Positions 47,349-55,231 of a stretch of 64,000 nt of DNA are shown here, in pieces (positions within the stretch are counted from its first letter, which is position 1; every line of letters starts with the position of its first letter). The stretch spans positions 1,578,001-1,642,000 of the forward strand of contig NC_022792.1 of assembly GCF_000504085.1 (NCBI RefSeq), read 5' to 3'. Source of the stretch: Pseudothermotoga elfii DSM 9442 = NBRC 107921 (GTDB lineage: Bacteria > Thermotogota > Thermotogae > Thermotogales > DSM-5069). A program made the translations under genes and the position numbers. The notes under the pieces are model-generated. The model saw only the letters and a list, made by a program, of their open reading frames with translations, was not told the origin of the DNA and ran no database searches.

Positions 47349-47494
47349 TTTTCCGCTTTCATTATAACGCTTATTGCTTCTTCTATACTTTTTGCATCAA
47401 CCTTCTGGCCCGATTTGAGAACCATCAGAGCTGCTTTAATTACTACAATTCTGGGATAACGCTTCAGAAGTTTTCTAACCGGGTCAAGCTTCAT
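47336..47494 (-). CDS. Small conserved-looking protein of unknown function
   Basis: A short, basic, helix-rich protein of 52 residues (MKLDPVRKLLKRYPRIVVIK at the N terminus), without recognisable domain or membrane segment. ATG at 47494 has GGAG nine bases upstream; an ATG at 47521 in the same frame would give 61 residues. The frame continues open into the antisense of the CAU tRNA gene, but that part is an artefact. Whether it is expressed is uncertain: its promoter would have to lie in or near the tRNA promoter region. Confidence 0.5.
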   Translation of the reverse strand: MKLDPVRKLLKRYPRIVVIKAALMVLKSGQKVDAKSIEEAISVIMKAEKSRE

Positions 47495-47532
47495 TACGTT
47501 GGTCTCCAAGGCAATCACCATCCTAAAAGCCC

Positions 47533-47561
47533 TTGACACCTTTAAGGGCTGGATGTATAAT
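47533..47561 (+). promoter_or_regulatory. Consensus promoter of the CAU-anticodon tRNA
   Basis: Perfect TTGACA (47533-47538), 17-base spacer and perfect TATAAT (47556-47561), 13 bases before the mature tRNA start. An inverted repeat AGCCCTT/AAGGGCT spans the -35 region. Confidence 0.9.
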
Positions 47562-47574
47562 GAACAGTGGTTGT

Positions 47575-47650
47575 GGGCTCGTAGCTCAACTGGTAGAGCG
47601 CCCGGCTCATAACCGGGCGGTCGGTGGTTCGAGTCCACCCGAGCCCACCA
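47575..47650 (+). tRNA. tRNA with CAT anticodon (elongator Met or Ile2)
   Basis: Cloverleaf with acceptor GGGCTCG/CGAGCCC, D stem GCTC/GAGC, anticodon stem CCCGG/CCGGG, anticodon loop CTCATAA, T loop TTCGAGT and encoded CCA. A paired G1-C72 and the absence of three consecutive G-C pairs in initiator position exclude initiator tRNA. The CTCATAA loop fits both elongator tRNA-Met and the TilS substrate tRNA-Ile2, so identity is left open. Confidence 0.93.
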
Positions 47651-47651
47651 C

Positions 47652-47675
47652 GGGAGCTTCGGCTCCCTTTTATTT
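47652..47675 (+). terminator. Terminator of the CAU tRNA
   Basis: GGGAGC-TTCG-GCTCCC followed by TTTTATTTTA, directly after the CCA end. Confidence 0.95.
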
Positions 47676-47759
47676 TACCATTAATTTCGATTTTTGTAAA
47701 GTTAACACGTCATTATAAAATATCTTCTGTGTTGAAAAGAAACAGGGAGGTTAAACTCA

Positions 47760-49148
47760 ACGAGCAGAGAGTCTATCGATCCAGAGCCAAGTAATCCATC
47801 TCAAATAAATGATAATGATAAAGAGAAAATCAACCTGGCTCTGAAGATCTCTATTTTCGAAGGGACCTTAGCAGTTTTTATAAATCAGCTTTTTGGTGGA
47901 GTTTACCTGACCGGTTATTTTCTATGGATGGGAGCTTCTCCATTTTTGATAGGTTTGTTTGGCTCTATTCCTTCACTTGCAAGCGCTCTTCAAATACTCC
48001 CTCTTCTTTTTGCCCACAGGTTAAACTCAAGAAAACAATTGATCGTTCCCTTAATGTGGATTGCAAGGACTGGTATAGCAACTTTTGCACTTTTCCCTAT
48101 TCTCAAAGGAGGTTTATTTCTTTCTTACGCCATGTACATGTACATCCAGATAGCAGGTGCAATATCTTCACCGCTCTGGCAGAGTTGGATGGCCGATCTC
48201 GTACCTAAGCACTCTATAGGCAGTTATTTTGGGCTCAGAAATTTTGTTCTTGGAGTAGTACAGATACCAGCAATGTTTATAGCTGGTATTGTTCTGGATG
48301 CGCTGGGAGAAAACACAAAAGGATTCAGTGTTCTATTTTTACTTGCCGGTCTGGCAGGTTTTCTGAACGGATATCTTCTGAAAATTCAGCATGAACCTGT
48401 ATACAGAATTCGAGAAAGCTCTATTGGCCCTATGACCTCATTTAAACTCCTTATGCATAATAAGCAATTCAAAAATCTCATGTTGAGCTTTGCTATCTGG
48501 TATTTTGCTGTTGGCTTTGGTTCAGTCTATATAAATGTTATGCTGCTCAAAGAAATTCAATTTAGCTACCTTCAGGTAAGTATTTTAAATGCTGTTGCAA
48601 TGTTTATCGGCACGCTGTTTCAACCATTCTGGGGAAAAGCAGGTGACAAATACGGTTTTCAAAATTTTCTGAAAATGTGCATCTGGGTTCAGGCTTTTTT
48701 GATTCTTTTCTGGGGTCTGACTCCAAAATCTTTTCTTTATGTATTCTTGCTGCAAATATTTATCGGCATTTTCGTAACTGCTGGTTCAAGTCAGCTTATT
48801 TTTTATACATTAATGTACATCGCGCCAGCTGATCTAAGAACTGAGGCATTTTCCATTTTCAACAGTTTTTCTAACATTGCTCTGACGCTTGGTTCTCTGA
48901 TCTCTGGAATTATCGTGTCTTCTCTTTCAAATTTTGGCTTTAAGGTCTTCTATCTGGATGTTACCTCCATCAGGTTGACTATGTTTATCTCATTTTGCCT
49001 CCGGATTCTCGCAGCATATACAATGTCCAAAGCAGATCTTGGATCAGCAAGAAAAGTTCCTTTCTTTGAGCTGGTACGAGAATCTTTCACAACAGCTATC
49101 ATTCCGTGGATGAGAAGCTGGACGAATATCTGGAGAAAAAGCAAATGA
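47760..49148 (+). CDS. MFS transporter without a canonical start codon
   Basis: Major facilitator superfamily protein of about 460 residues with roughly 12 hydrophobic segments. The first ATG in frame (47928) would remove most of transmembrane helix 1 (ISIFEGTLAVFINQLFGGVYL). The frame is open back to 47736, after a TGA at 47733, but contains no ATG, GTG or TTG before 47928. GGGAGG at 47745-47750 stands nine bases before an in-frame ACG at 47760, my best start; CTG at 47835 or a sequence error are alternatives. The substrate is unknown. It is a lone gene after the tRNA terminator. Confidence 0.75.
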   Translation, partial: TSRESIDPEPSNPSQINDNDKEKINLALKISIFEGTLAVFINQLFGGVYLTGYFLWMGASPFLIGLFGSIPSLASALQILPLLFAHRLNSRKQLIVPLMWIARTGIATFALFPILKGGLFLSYAMYMYIQIAGAISSPLWQSWMADLVPKHSIGSYFGLRNFVLGVVQIPAMFIAGIVLDALGENTKGFSVLFLLAGLAGFLNGYLLKIQHEPVYRIRESSIGPMTSFKLLMHNKQFKNLMLSFAIWYFAVGFGSVYINVMLLKEIQFSYLQVSILNAVAMFIGTLFQPFWGKAGDKYGFQNFLKMCIWVQAFLILFWGLTPKSFLYVFLLQIFIGIFVTAGSSQLIFYTLMYIAPADLRTEAFSIFNSFSNIALTLGSLISGIIVSSLSNFGFKVFYLDVTSIRLTMFISFCLRILAAYTMSKADLGSARKVPFFELVRESFTTAIIPWMRSWTNIWRKSK

Positions 49149-49494
49149 ATCGTTTCAAAATAGAAAAAAGCGCCGAAATTGGCTTTAGAAGATAGTTTCT
49201 ACCTTGTGAATTTTTGCACTTTACAATCTTTCTTATCTGACAAGGATTATTCATATTTTCTCTTAAAAAATACTGTTTTGACAGGCTTTTTTGATATTTT
49301 TCAATTTTGACACTTCCGTATATTATATTATGGAAGGCGCCTACCAGGTCCTGGTAAATACCATAGAACCGTACATTGGGATAGGTCTAATCCGTCGTAA
49401 GCCTCCTCATCGAATGGCTTCATAATAATATTTAATTTTTTTCTAATGACCCTCGTTGTATAATAAGCCATCCAATTATAAGGAGGCGATAGGT
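49149..49494. other. 346-base intergenic region with a run of small stem-loops
   Basis: No gene was recognised. It holds two TTGACA boxes (49278-49283 and 49307-49312), neither with a well-spaced -10. A cluster of inverted repeats follows at 49335-49420: AGGCGCCT, TACCAG/CTGGTA, GGAT/ATCC and AAGCC/GGCTT. An A/T tract follows, and a TATAAT near 49460 could serve the next gene. It may be a leader or small RNA, or remnant DNA. Confidence 0.35.
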
Positions 49495-50013
49495 ATGGGT
49501 AAAGTTTTTGTGATAACACTTGTTTTGTTCAGCACCTTAATTTTTGCACAGACACAACTTCAGCCAATTAAGCCAAATATTCCTTTTATTCCGCAACTGC
49601 CAACCACTGTTCAAGAGAGCGATTTACTTGGCCGTTATGGTTCTGTCTGGAAAATTTTCTGGGATGGTTGGGAAGGAACCTTGGTATTTCAAAAAGATGG
49701 AAAAGGATATATAGAAGATGAAAACAGAAATAAATATAACCTTACTTACACTATTCTTCGCAATCCTCAGGACAGTATATCAAGTATGACAGGCCCTGGT
49801 TATACTGGAAAGAAAACTAACCTCGGCCACCGAGTAGTTTTCTTTGTTGATTTTGCAAATACACCAAACAATCAACAAGATGACCAAAGATTCGATGGGT
49901 ATATATTCACCCAGACTCTCAAGACAATGAAAAGAGCAATCGCAGGAATTACATGGTGGGATAACATACCATTTGGATTTTACGCAACTTACTGGTACGA
50001 TATACCGGGATGA
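49495..50013 (+). CDS. Secreted protein of unknown function
   Basis: 172 residues with a signal peptide (MGKVFVITLVLFSTLIFAQT) and a mature part rich in Trp, Tyr and Gly (WKIFWDGWEGTLVFQKDGKGY), suggesting a small extracytoplasmic beta-sheet protein. I recognise no family. The ATG at 49495 has AAGGAGGCGAT upstream; the frame upstream of it lacks protein character. Monocistronic: intergenic DNA before it and a strong terminator after it. Confidence 0.75.
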   Translation: MGKVFVITLVLFSTLIFAQTQLQPIKPNIPFIPQLPTTVQESDLLGRYGSVWKIFWDGWEGTLVFQKDGKGYIEDENRNKYNLTYTILRNPQDSISSMTGPGYTGKKTNLGHRVVFFVDFANTPNNQQDDQRFDGYIFTQTLKTMKRAIAGITWWDNIPFGFYATYWYDIPG

Positions 50014-50043
50014 AAAAGCGGGCATTAAGCCCGCTTTTATTTT
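50014..50043 (+). terminator. Terminator of the secreted-protein gene
   Basis: AAAAGCGGGC-ATTAA-GCCCGCTTTT stem followed by ATTTTA, directly after the stop codon. Confidence 0.93.
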
Positions 50044-50321
50044 ACAAACTCACTGGCATTACTGGAACATCTTCTGGTACGATCAACTTTGCCTTTGCAA
50101 ATGAGTCGAGTAGCATGGCGTCAAAGATCAGCAAAATGAGATTTGGAAAGATAAACATAGGTACAGTTTTGAAAACAGTTTACGTGAAGAAGATAAGAGA
50201 GATATTGCAAAACAAACCGGAGTTGAAAGACCAAATTATACTGTTAAAAGACGCATCTTGTGCTGTAACTGAAATGGTCAAACACAAGATAAAGTTGCTC
50301 AACAGTAATCAGAGAATATGA
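50044..50321 (+). pseudogene. Remnant of a class II (fructose/tagatose-bisphosphate) aldolase, 3' end only
   Basis: The frame encodes LTGITGTSSGTI, then FGKINIGT, then a long helix ending AVTEMVKHKIKLLNSNQRI. This follows the C-terminal order of class II aldolases of the FbaA/GatY/KbaY type (glycine-rich HGGTGIP-like loop, KINVATEL-like strand, VVxxKIxxxGSAxRI end). The catalytic N-terminal two thirds are absent and the segment between the loop and the strand is scrambled. The only upstream start is inside the preceding terminator, with no SD, so it is a decayed gene. Its own terminator remains at 50344. Confidence 0.65.
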
Positions 50322-50343
50322 AATATTGTCGTAATACAACCAC

Positions 50344-50377
50344 CCTGATCAGTTTTGAGTTCTGGTCAGGATTTTTT
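50344..50377 (+). terminator. Terminator after the aldolase remnant
   Basis: CCTGATCAG and CTGGTCAGG pair over 9 bp (one G-T) around a 9-base loop and are followed by ATTTTTT. It is 22 bases after the remnant's stop codon. Confidence 0.8.
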
Positions 50378-50416
50378 CAGTGGTTATTTTTGCATGAATA
50401 TATAACAATGAAACAC

Positions 50417-52246
50417 TCAAAGATATTTTGATATCTGAGACAGTTTTTCTACACTGTAGTTTAAACCACCTTCTCTGTTTAAGATAGGCCAGAGAGTTCT
50501 GTACTGTTCAGTTATCTGTTCTAATTTTTGCTTTAGGTAGGTTTTTCTCTCCTCTGGTATCAACGAGATATTTCCATTCTGCTTTATAAGTATCAATGAT
50601 TCCATCCCCAAGGCTAACATTTCAGCATTATTAATGATCTGCAAAATGGTGAGCTTTTCAGATTCAGATTTTGTTTCTGCCATAAATTCAGATAAATTAT
50701 GAACAGTCGTGTTTACAATTTCTATTGCATCCTCGGTATTTTTAATGTCTTCATCATCGATTTCGTTCAAGTATTTCGATATTCTGTGTGGAAATACGAG
50801 TGATATGAAGTATGGACTTGTATTGTGCAATTTGAGTTTTATGCGCTTGTAAATTGTACCAAGATTGTAGACTGATTCTGCTATGGAAAGCCTTGTTTTG
50901 AACACATGAGTGTTAATTTTTTTCAGTAATTCATCATCCATCAAATTCTCCGATAGGTTCCAACCCAATGATGCTGCATAACCAAGGCTTATCATAGAAA
51001 ATGGGAGGTGTTGATGATGACCATTATCACCCCAATCTGTTAATAAAAAACCAATAGAATTGTACTTTTTGCCATTTACCAAGGCGTTTTTGATATTTGC
51101 AAGAGCATTATCGCTCCTACCGGTGAAAGAATCCCAGGTAGAAGTACCTGGGCAAACATAAAACGCCACACCTTTGGTTGCAAATAATTTGCATTCCTCA
51201 TCGTATGGATGATCACCTTCGTAACCCCAGAGCAATGCAATTGTGTTATCTGGTAACTGTGCCACAAGTTCTGGGTAATTCTTTATGATATCCCCCCAAA
51301 ACATCACAGTTTTGCCATGTCTGTTCAATATTTGATGGATTTTTAGCAGAAAATCGAGATATACCCTTCCTTTTCCATATTTTTCACACAATTCTTTTGA
51401 TTTTCCCAAGCCAAGATCGTACGTTTCATCGGCTCCGATATTAACCTTGGTACTTGTAAAGTTGGGAAGAAGTTCGTCAAACAGTTCACTCAAGAAATTC
51501 AATGTTTCTGGTACGGCTGGAGAGAGAGAAAACGGTCCGTACTTTTCTCCCCAAGGAGTTATGAAACCATCTGGACATTCCGCGAGATATTTGTATTGAT
51601 CGTGTTTAAGCCATTTACCGAGATGCCCGAATGAATTTTGGTTTGGGACAAGTTCGATAAATCTTTCTCTGCAATAATTATCTAGTTCTTGTATTTCTTC
51701 TGAGGTAAGTGGTGTATAATCTCTCCAAACTAATTCATGCTTACTGTAAGCAAATGTGTGTTCTGTATAGAGTTGAAATTGGTTGTATTTGAGTTCAGCC
51801 AATATGTCTACTATTTTTTTTAATGTGTCCATATTTGGTATCCTATCTCTGCTTATATCCAACATAAATCCACGATTCTCGAAATCTGGTTCATCTTCTA
51901 TGATCATCGTGGGTATTCTACATTCATATTCTCTCATTAATTGAATTAGAGATTGCAGGCTGTAGAAAATACCTTGAGTCGTTTTTGCCATCAAAACGAT
52001 TCCATTGGGTGTTATTTTGATTTTATAACCCTGTGAATGTGATACCATGTTTGGATTCAAGATGATTTTTATCGTTGTAGATTTATCGTTAAAACCTGTG
52101 AGTAAGAATCTTTTCCCGTATCTGGTCAGCTCATCTTTTAAAAATGCAGCAAGTTTAAAGGATTCTGGCAGGGTGAAAATCTTACCTTCAACTGGAATTT
52201 CAAAAATATCGTTTAGTATAGTGATTTTCTTCGGACGAGGTAGCAT
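50417..52246 (-). CDS. GH20-type beta-N-acetylhexosaminidase
   Basis: Removes terminal N-acetylglucosamine or N-acetylgalactosamine. The N-terminal 110 or so residues are the small GH20 alpha/beta domain. The barrel has FENRGFMLDISRDR, the substrate-assisted Asp-Glu pair D273-E274 in NIGADETYD, and TDWGDNGHHQ. There is no signal peptide, so it acts inside the cell on imported oligosaccharide. About 609 residues. GGAGATTGGG precedes the ATG at 52246, preferred to 52282. Last gene of the amino-sugar operon. Confidence 0.85.
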   Translation of the reverse strand: MLPRPKKITILNDIFEIPVEGKIFTLPESFKLAAFLKDELTRYGKRFLLTGFNDKSTTIKIILNPNMVSHSQGYKIKITPNGIVLMAKTTQGIFYSLQSLIQLMREYECRIPTMIIEDEPDFENRGFMLDISRDRIPNMDTLKKIVDILAELKYNQFQLYTEHTFAYSKHELVWRDYTPLTSEEIQELDNYCRERFIELVPNQNSFGHLGKWLKHDQYKYLAECPDGFITPWGEKYGPFSLSPAVPETLNFLSELFDELLPNFTSTKVNIGADETYDLGLGKSKELCEKYGKGRVYLDFLLKIHQILNRHGKTVMFWGDIIKNYPELVAQLPDNTIALLWGYEGDHPYDEECKLFATKGVAFYVCPGTSTWDSFTGRSDNALANIKNALVNGKKYNSIGFLLTDWGDNGHHQHLPFSMISLGYAASLGWNLSENLMDDELLKKINTHVFKTRLSIAESVYNLGTIYKRIKLKLHNTSPYFISLVFPHRISKYLNEIDDEDIKNTEDAIEIVNTTVHNLSEFMAETKSESEKLTILQIINNAEMLALGMESLILIKQNGNISLIPEERKTYLKQKLEQITEQYRTLWPILNREGGLNYSVEKLSQISKYL

Positions 52247-52295
52247 ATCCCAATCTCCTTTCCTTCGCATACAAGTATTCAAATTTATGCGTGAT

Positions 52296-53243
52296 TTAAT
52301 TGTTCCTAAACTGATCTCTCAAATTCTGGACAACCTCATTTTTGACTGAAGATATTAGCTTTATTGCCATCATCAGCGCTCCGCCAACGGGAGGGAGATA
52401 TGGTTCTTGAAGTGAGATACCAAAATTTCTTTTCACAGATTCCTGTACAGAATTGAAAAAATATGGTTCTTCAAAAAGCCCTCCGGTATAAGATAGAAAG
52501 TCGCTGTGAATCGATTTTAAAATGGATTCAGTGGCGTTAATGAGTTCTTCAACACTCCTTTGTACAATCATTCTGGCTACATGATCATTCTCACGAGCAC
52601 ATTTCAGAACAAACGGTGCAAAAGAAGCAAGATGACTTTTGGGATGTTTGTCAACATAGAAATATCTCAATACATCGTCTACGCAATGAAGGTTTAGGAT
52701 TTCTTCTACATACTGTACAAGGTCGGTAAATTCACCTCTGTTTTCCCAGTATCTCATTACTTCTTTAACGGCTTCAAAGGCTATTCCATAGGCGCTCCAT
52801 ATGTCACCTATTATGTGGCCCCATCCTCCTGCTCTATAAATATTACCATTTTCATCTATACCAACGATCATTGAACCAGTGCCAGCAACGATTATTGCAC
52901 CGGATTTTCTAATATGTCCCAATGAGCCCATTAAGGCAATTAAACAATCATTCACAACCATAAGCTTTCTTGCGGGTATAACTGACTTCATCAGTTCACA
53001 TAATTTATCGCAACTTTTTTTGGAAAAACCCGCTCCAGATAGTCCAAGAACACATGCATCTACTTCATTTGAGTTTTGTTTCATGTTTTTCAAGCATTCT
53101 GAGATAGTTTCCATCAGTTTCTCAATTCCTATGTCAAGATGGTTTCCTGGTCCTCCTGAAACGGAAGAGATTATTATCCCGTTTTCATCACATAAGGCTA
53201 GTCGAGTTTTAGTTCCACCAGCATCTACTCCAAGAAATCTCAT
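52296..53243 (-). CDS. BadF/BadG-type N-acetylglucosamine kinase-like protein
   Basis: 315 residues. The phosphate-1 motif is GVDAGGTKTRLALCDENG, followed by GLSGAGFSKKSC and VAGTGSMIVGIDENGNIYRAGGWGHIIGDIWSAYGI, typical of GlcNAc kinase in the BadF/BadG family. It would phosphorylate the monosaccharide released by the neighbouring GH20 enzyme. ATG with CAGGAGGTAT upstream. It is related to but distinct from the kinase at 36367. Confidence 0.85.
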   Translation of the reverse strand: MRFLGVDAGGTKTRLALCDENGIIISSVSGGPGNHLDIGIEKLMETISECLKNMKQNSNEVDACVLGLSGAGFSKKSCDKLCELMKSVIPARKLMVVNDCLIALMGSLGHIRKSGAIIVAGTGSMIVGIDENGNIYRAGGWGHIIGDIWSAYGIAFEAVKEVMRYWENRGEFTDLVQYVEEILNLHCVDDVLRYFYVDKHPKSHLASFAPFVLKCARENDHVARMIVQRSVEELINATESILKSIHSDFLSYTGGLFEEPYFFNSVQESVKRNFGISLQEPYLPPVGGALMMAIKLISSVKNEVVQNLRDQFRNN

Positions 53244-53262
53244 TTTTATACCTCCTGGTATT

Positions 53263-54384
53263 TTACAGACACATCAATTCGTAAGATATTAAAGATAATA
53301 ATTTGTCCTCAGTATCTTCTGCATAAGGAGATGCGAACCATTCATAGCCACTTTTCACACTCTTTGGTACTACATATGAAGCAGGAGAATTCGCATAACA
53401 TACTATAAAGGTAAATTTAGCTATTGACGAAACGAGATTGCAGAATCCAAAGAATAATTCGAAAGGGACAAAAATAAATTTAAGTGAGTCGATCACGAGA
53501 AAAGATATTGTGATTTTTTCCTTCTTTGGTAGTTGGCCACGTTGCTTGAGTAACATTACACCTGGTAAATCTCTTTCATTTAATGAGGTTTCTTCAATAT
53601 TCTTTTCGACGTTTTCTATCTCAAACTCAATTTCTTTCAGTGAAAACTTTTCTGGTACGCAGGTTTGATACACAACATATGGGGTATATTGTTCAAGAAA
53701 GATATCTGATAATCTCTCAATTTCTGCAAATGATCTTTCCTTTCTTGTTTTGTGTGTGCTTAAATCACCACAGCAGGAATTAAGAAAAACAACTGGGTAC
53801 CCATCTTTCATTTGCAATTTTCTTCTTATTGCTCCAGCTATGTCACTCGAATATAGTAAATTTTCTGGGCCAAGAATAGTGGGGTGACAGGGGAATAATG
53901 TTATTGAGAATCTTTGCCTTGCAGTTTCAAATTCAATTAAATTGGCAGGTACTGTCGTACTATCCTGTTTGTCTCTAAAATCACAAATGCCGGACACCTC
54001 GGATTGTTTTACAACCAACTTGTTCAGGTTAGCCGAATTTTGCTTTGCCTTGACTAAGGCCTCCCTTGCTGATGATTCAAGAATATCCTTAACAAGACCC
54101 GGTTTGGGTCCAGAATGCGTGTGAGTAGCAATAGGTATGAGTTTTATATTATCTATTTGTTTTGGAAATGTTTTTGGAACTGTGAGCAGATCGAATACCA
54201 ATATTGCCATTTCAGTTTCATTCTCGCTCAAATAAATGCAGAATAGTTGTAATGGATCATGATAGTCTGCAGAAACTCCTTTTCTAAGGATATAACCAGC
54301 CATTTCCAACCCTTTTGGGAAAGAAAGATCCATACTTGAAATACCAACTTTTATCACACGATCACATCCTAACGATTTTTTCAT
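53263..54384 (-). CDS. Neutral/alkaline ceramidase-like protein (N-terminal domain only)
   Basis: 373 residues with a fold pattern of neutral ceramidases: N-terminal KVGISSMDLSFPKGLEMAGY, a metal-type THTHSGPKPG motif, and a central FPCHPTILG and NSCCGDLSTHK. It is much shorter than full ceramidases and has no signal peptide, so amide hydrolysis inside the cell is possible but the substrate is open. The ATG at 54384 overlaps the permease stop by four bases; the longer frame to 54492 lies within the permease gene and is rejected. Confidence 0.65.
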   Translation of the reverse strand: MKKSLGCDRVIKVGISSMDLSFPKGLEMAGYILRKGVSADYHDPLQLFCIYLSENETEMAILVFDLLTVPKTFPKQIDNIKLIPIATHTHSGPKPGLVKDILESSAREALVKAKQNSANLNKLVVKQSEVSGICDFRDKQDSTTVPANLIEFETARQRFSITLFPCHPTILGPENLLYSSDIAGAIRRKLQMKDGYPVVFLNSCCGDLSTHKTRKERSFAEIERLSDIFLEQYTPYVVYQTCVPEKFSLKEIEFEIENVEKNIEETSLNERDLPGVMLLKQRGQLPKKEKITISFLVIDSLKFIFVPFELFFGFCNLVSSIAKFTFIVCYANSPASYVVPKSVKSGYEWFASPYAEDTEDKLLSLISYELMCL

Positions 54385-55220
54385 CCCTTTAGGCCACCGC
54401 TTAGTCCTTCTACATACCATTTTTGACACATCAAGAAAACGATCAAAATCGGTATAGTTGCTACAACCATTCCTGCACACAATAGACCCCATCTTGTAAT
54501 ATTATGACCTCTAAACATAGCGAGTCCTAAATTGATTGGCATCTTCGAATAATCTTGGATTACCAACAATGGCCAGAAAAATTGACCCCACGACCACAGA
54601 ACTTTGAAGACTATCATGGTTGCAATGGTTGGTTTCACCATTGGCAACATGATTCTCCAGTAAATGAAGAAATCATTTGCACCGTCAACTCTGGCTGCTT
54701 GTTCAAAATCAAGCGGAATAGATAGAAAAGCCTGTCTGAACATGAATACGCCAAATCCACTTGCTGTGAAAGGAACTATAAGTGATGACAACGAGTCGTA
54801 CATACCCATGCGGATAACTATTATATACATCGGTATTGCAACTGTATAGAACGGTATCATTAGTGTTGACAAAGCCAGCCAAAAAAGTATCTTCTTTCCC
54901 CAAAAGTTTTTCCGCGCTAAAGCGTACCCAGCCATAGAATCAAATAAAATGCTCACAATTGTCACTGTTATCGCTACAAATAAACTATTCAAAAGCATAG
55001 TGCCAAGGGTAACATCTTCATCTATCACCCTTGGATAGTTCCATGCGGCACTGTAATTATCAAAAGTGATTGCTCTTGGCATGAATGAATAAGATTCTAT
55101 ACCTGTATCTGGTTCTATAGATCTTACAATTACCCATAAAAGCGGTAGAAGTGTAAAGGCGCATGCGGGTATAACAAGAATATATTTAACCAACAACGCC
55201 CATCGATTTTGTCTTCTCAC
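54381..55220 (-). CDS. Sugar ABC transporter permease, CUT1 family (MalG type)
   Basis: About 279 residues, six transmembrane segments, with the EAA loop EQAARVDGANDFFIYWRIMLPMVKP that docks an ATPase. The GTG at 55220 lies eight bases after AGGAG and is preferred to 55229. It pairs with the upstream MalF-type permease. No ATPase gene is in the operon, so a shared MsmK-like ATPase elsewhere in the genome is expected. Confidence 0.92.
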   Translation of the reverse strand: MRRQNRWALLVKYILVIPACAFTLLPLLWVIVRSIEPDTGIESYSFMPRAITFDNYSAAWNYPRVIDEDVTLGTMLLNSLFVAITVTIVSILFDSMAGYALARKNFWGKKILFWLALSTLMIPFYTVAIPMYIIVIRMGMYDSLSSLIVPFTASGFGVFMFRQAFLSIPLDFEQAARVDGANDFFIYWRIMLPMVKPTIATMIVFKVLWSWGQFFWPLLVIQDYSKMPINLGLAMFRGHNITRWGLLCAGMVVATIPILIVFLMCQKWYVEGLSGGLKG

Positions 55221-55231
55221 AGATCTCACTC

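Noticed and set aside
47522-47638. N-terminal part of a longer reading frame (MDSNHRPPGYEPG...) upstream of the small protein
   Set aside because: It is the antisense of the CAU tRNA gene, a well-known artefact sequence; the real small frame begins inside.
47928-49148. ATG at 47928 as start of the MFS transporter
   Set aside because: It would delete most of transmembrane helix 1, and no SD precedes it.
49328-49519. 63-codon minus-strand frame (GLDLSQCTVLWYLPGPGRRLP end)
   Set aside because: It overlaps the promoter and start of the secreted-protein gene, has no SD, and coincides with inverted repeats.
53263-54492. Longer version of the ceramidase-like protein starting at 54492
   Set aside because: The extra 36 residues lie within the permease gene in another frame; the ATG at 54384 has the usual four-base overlap.
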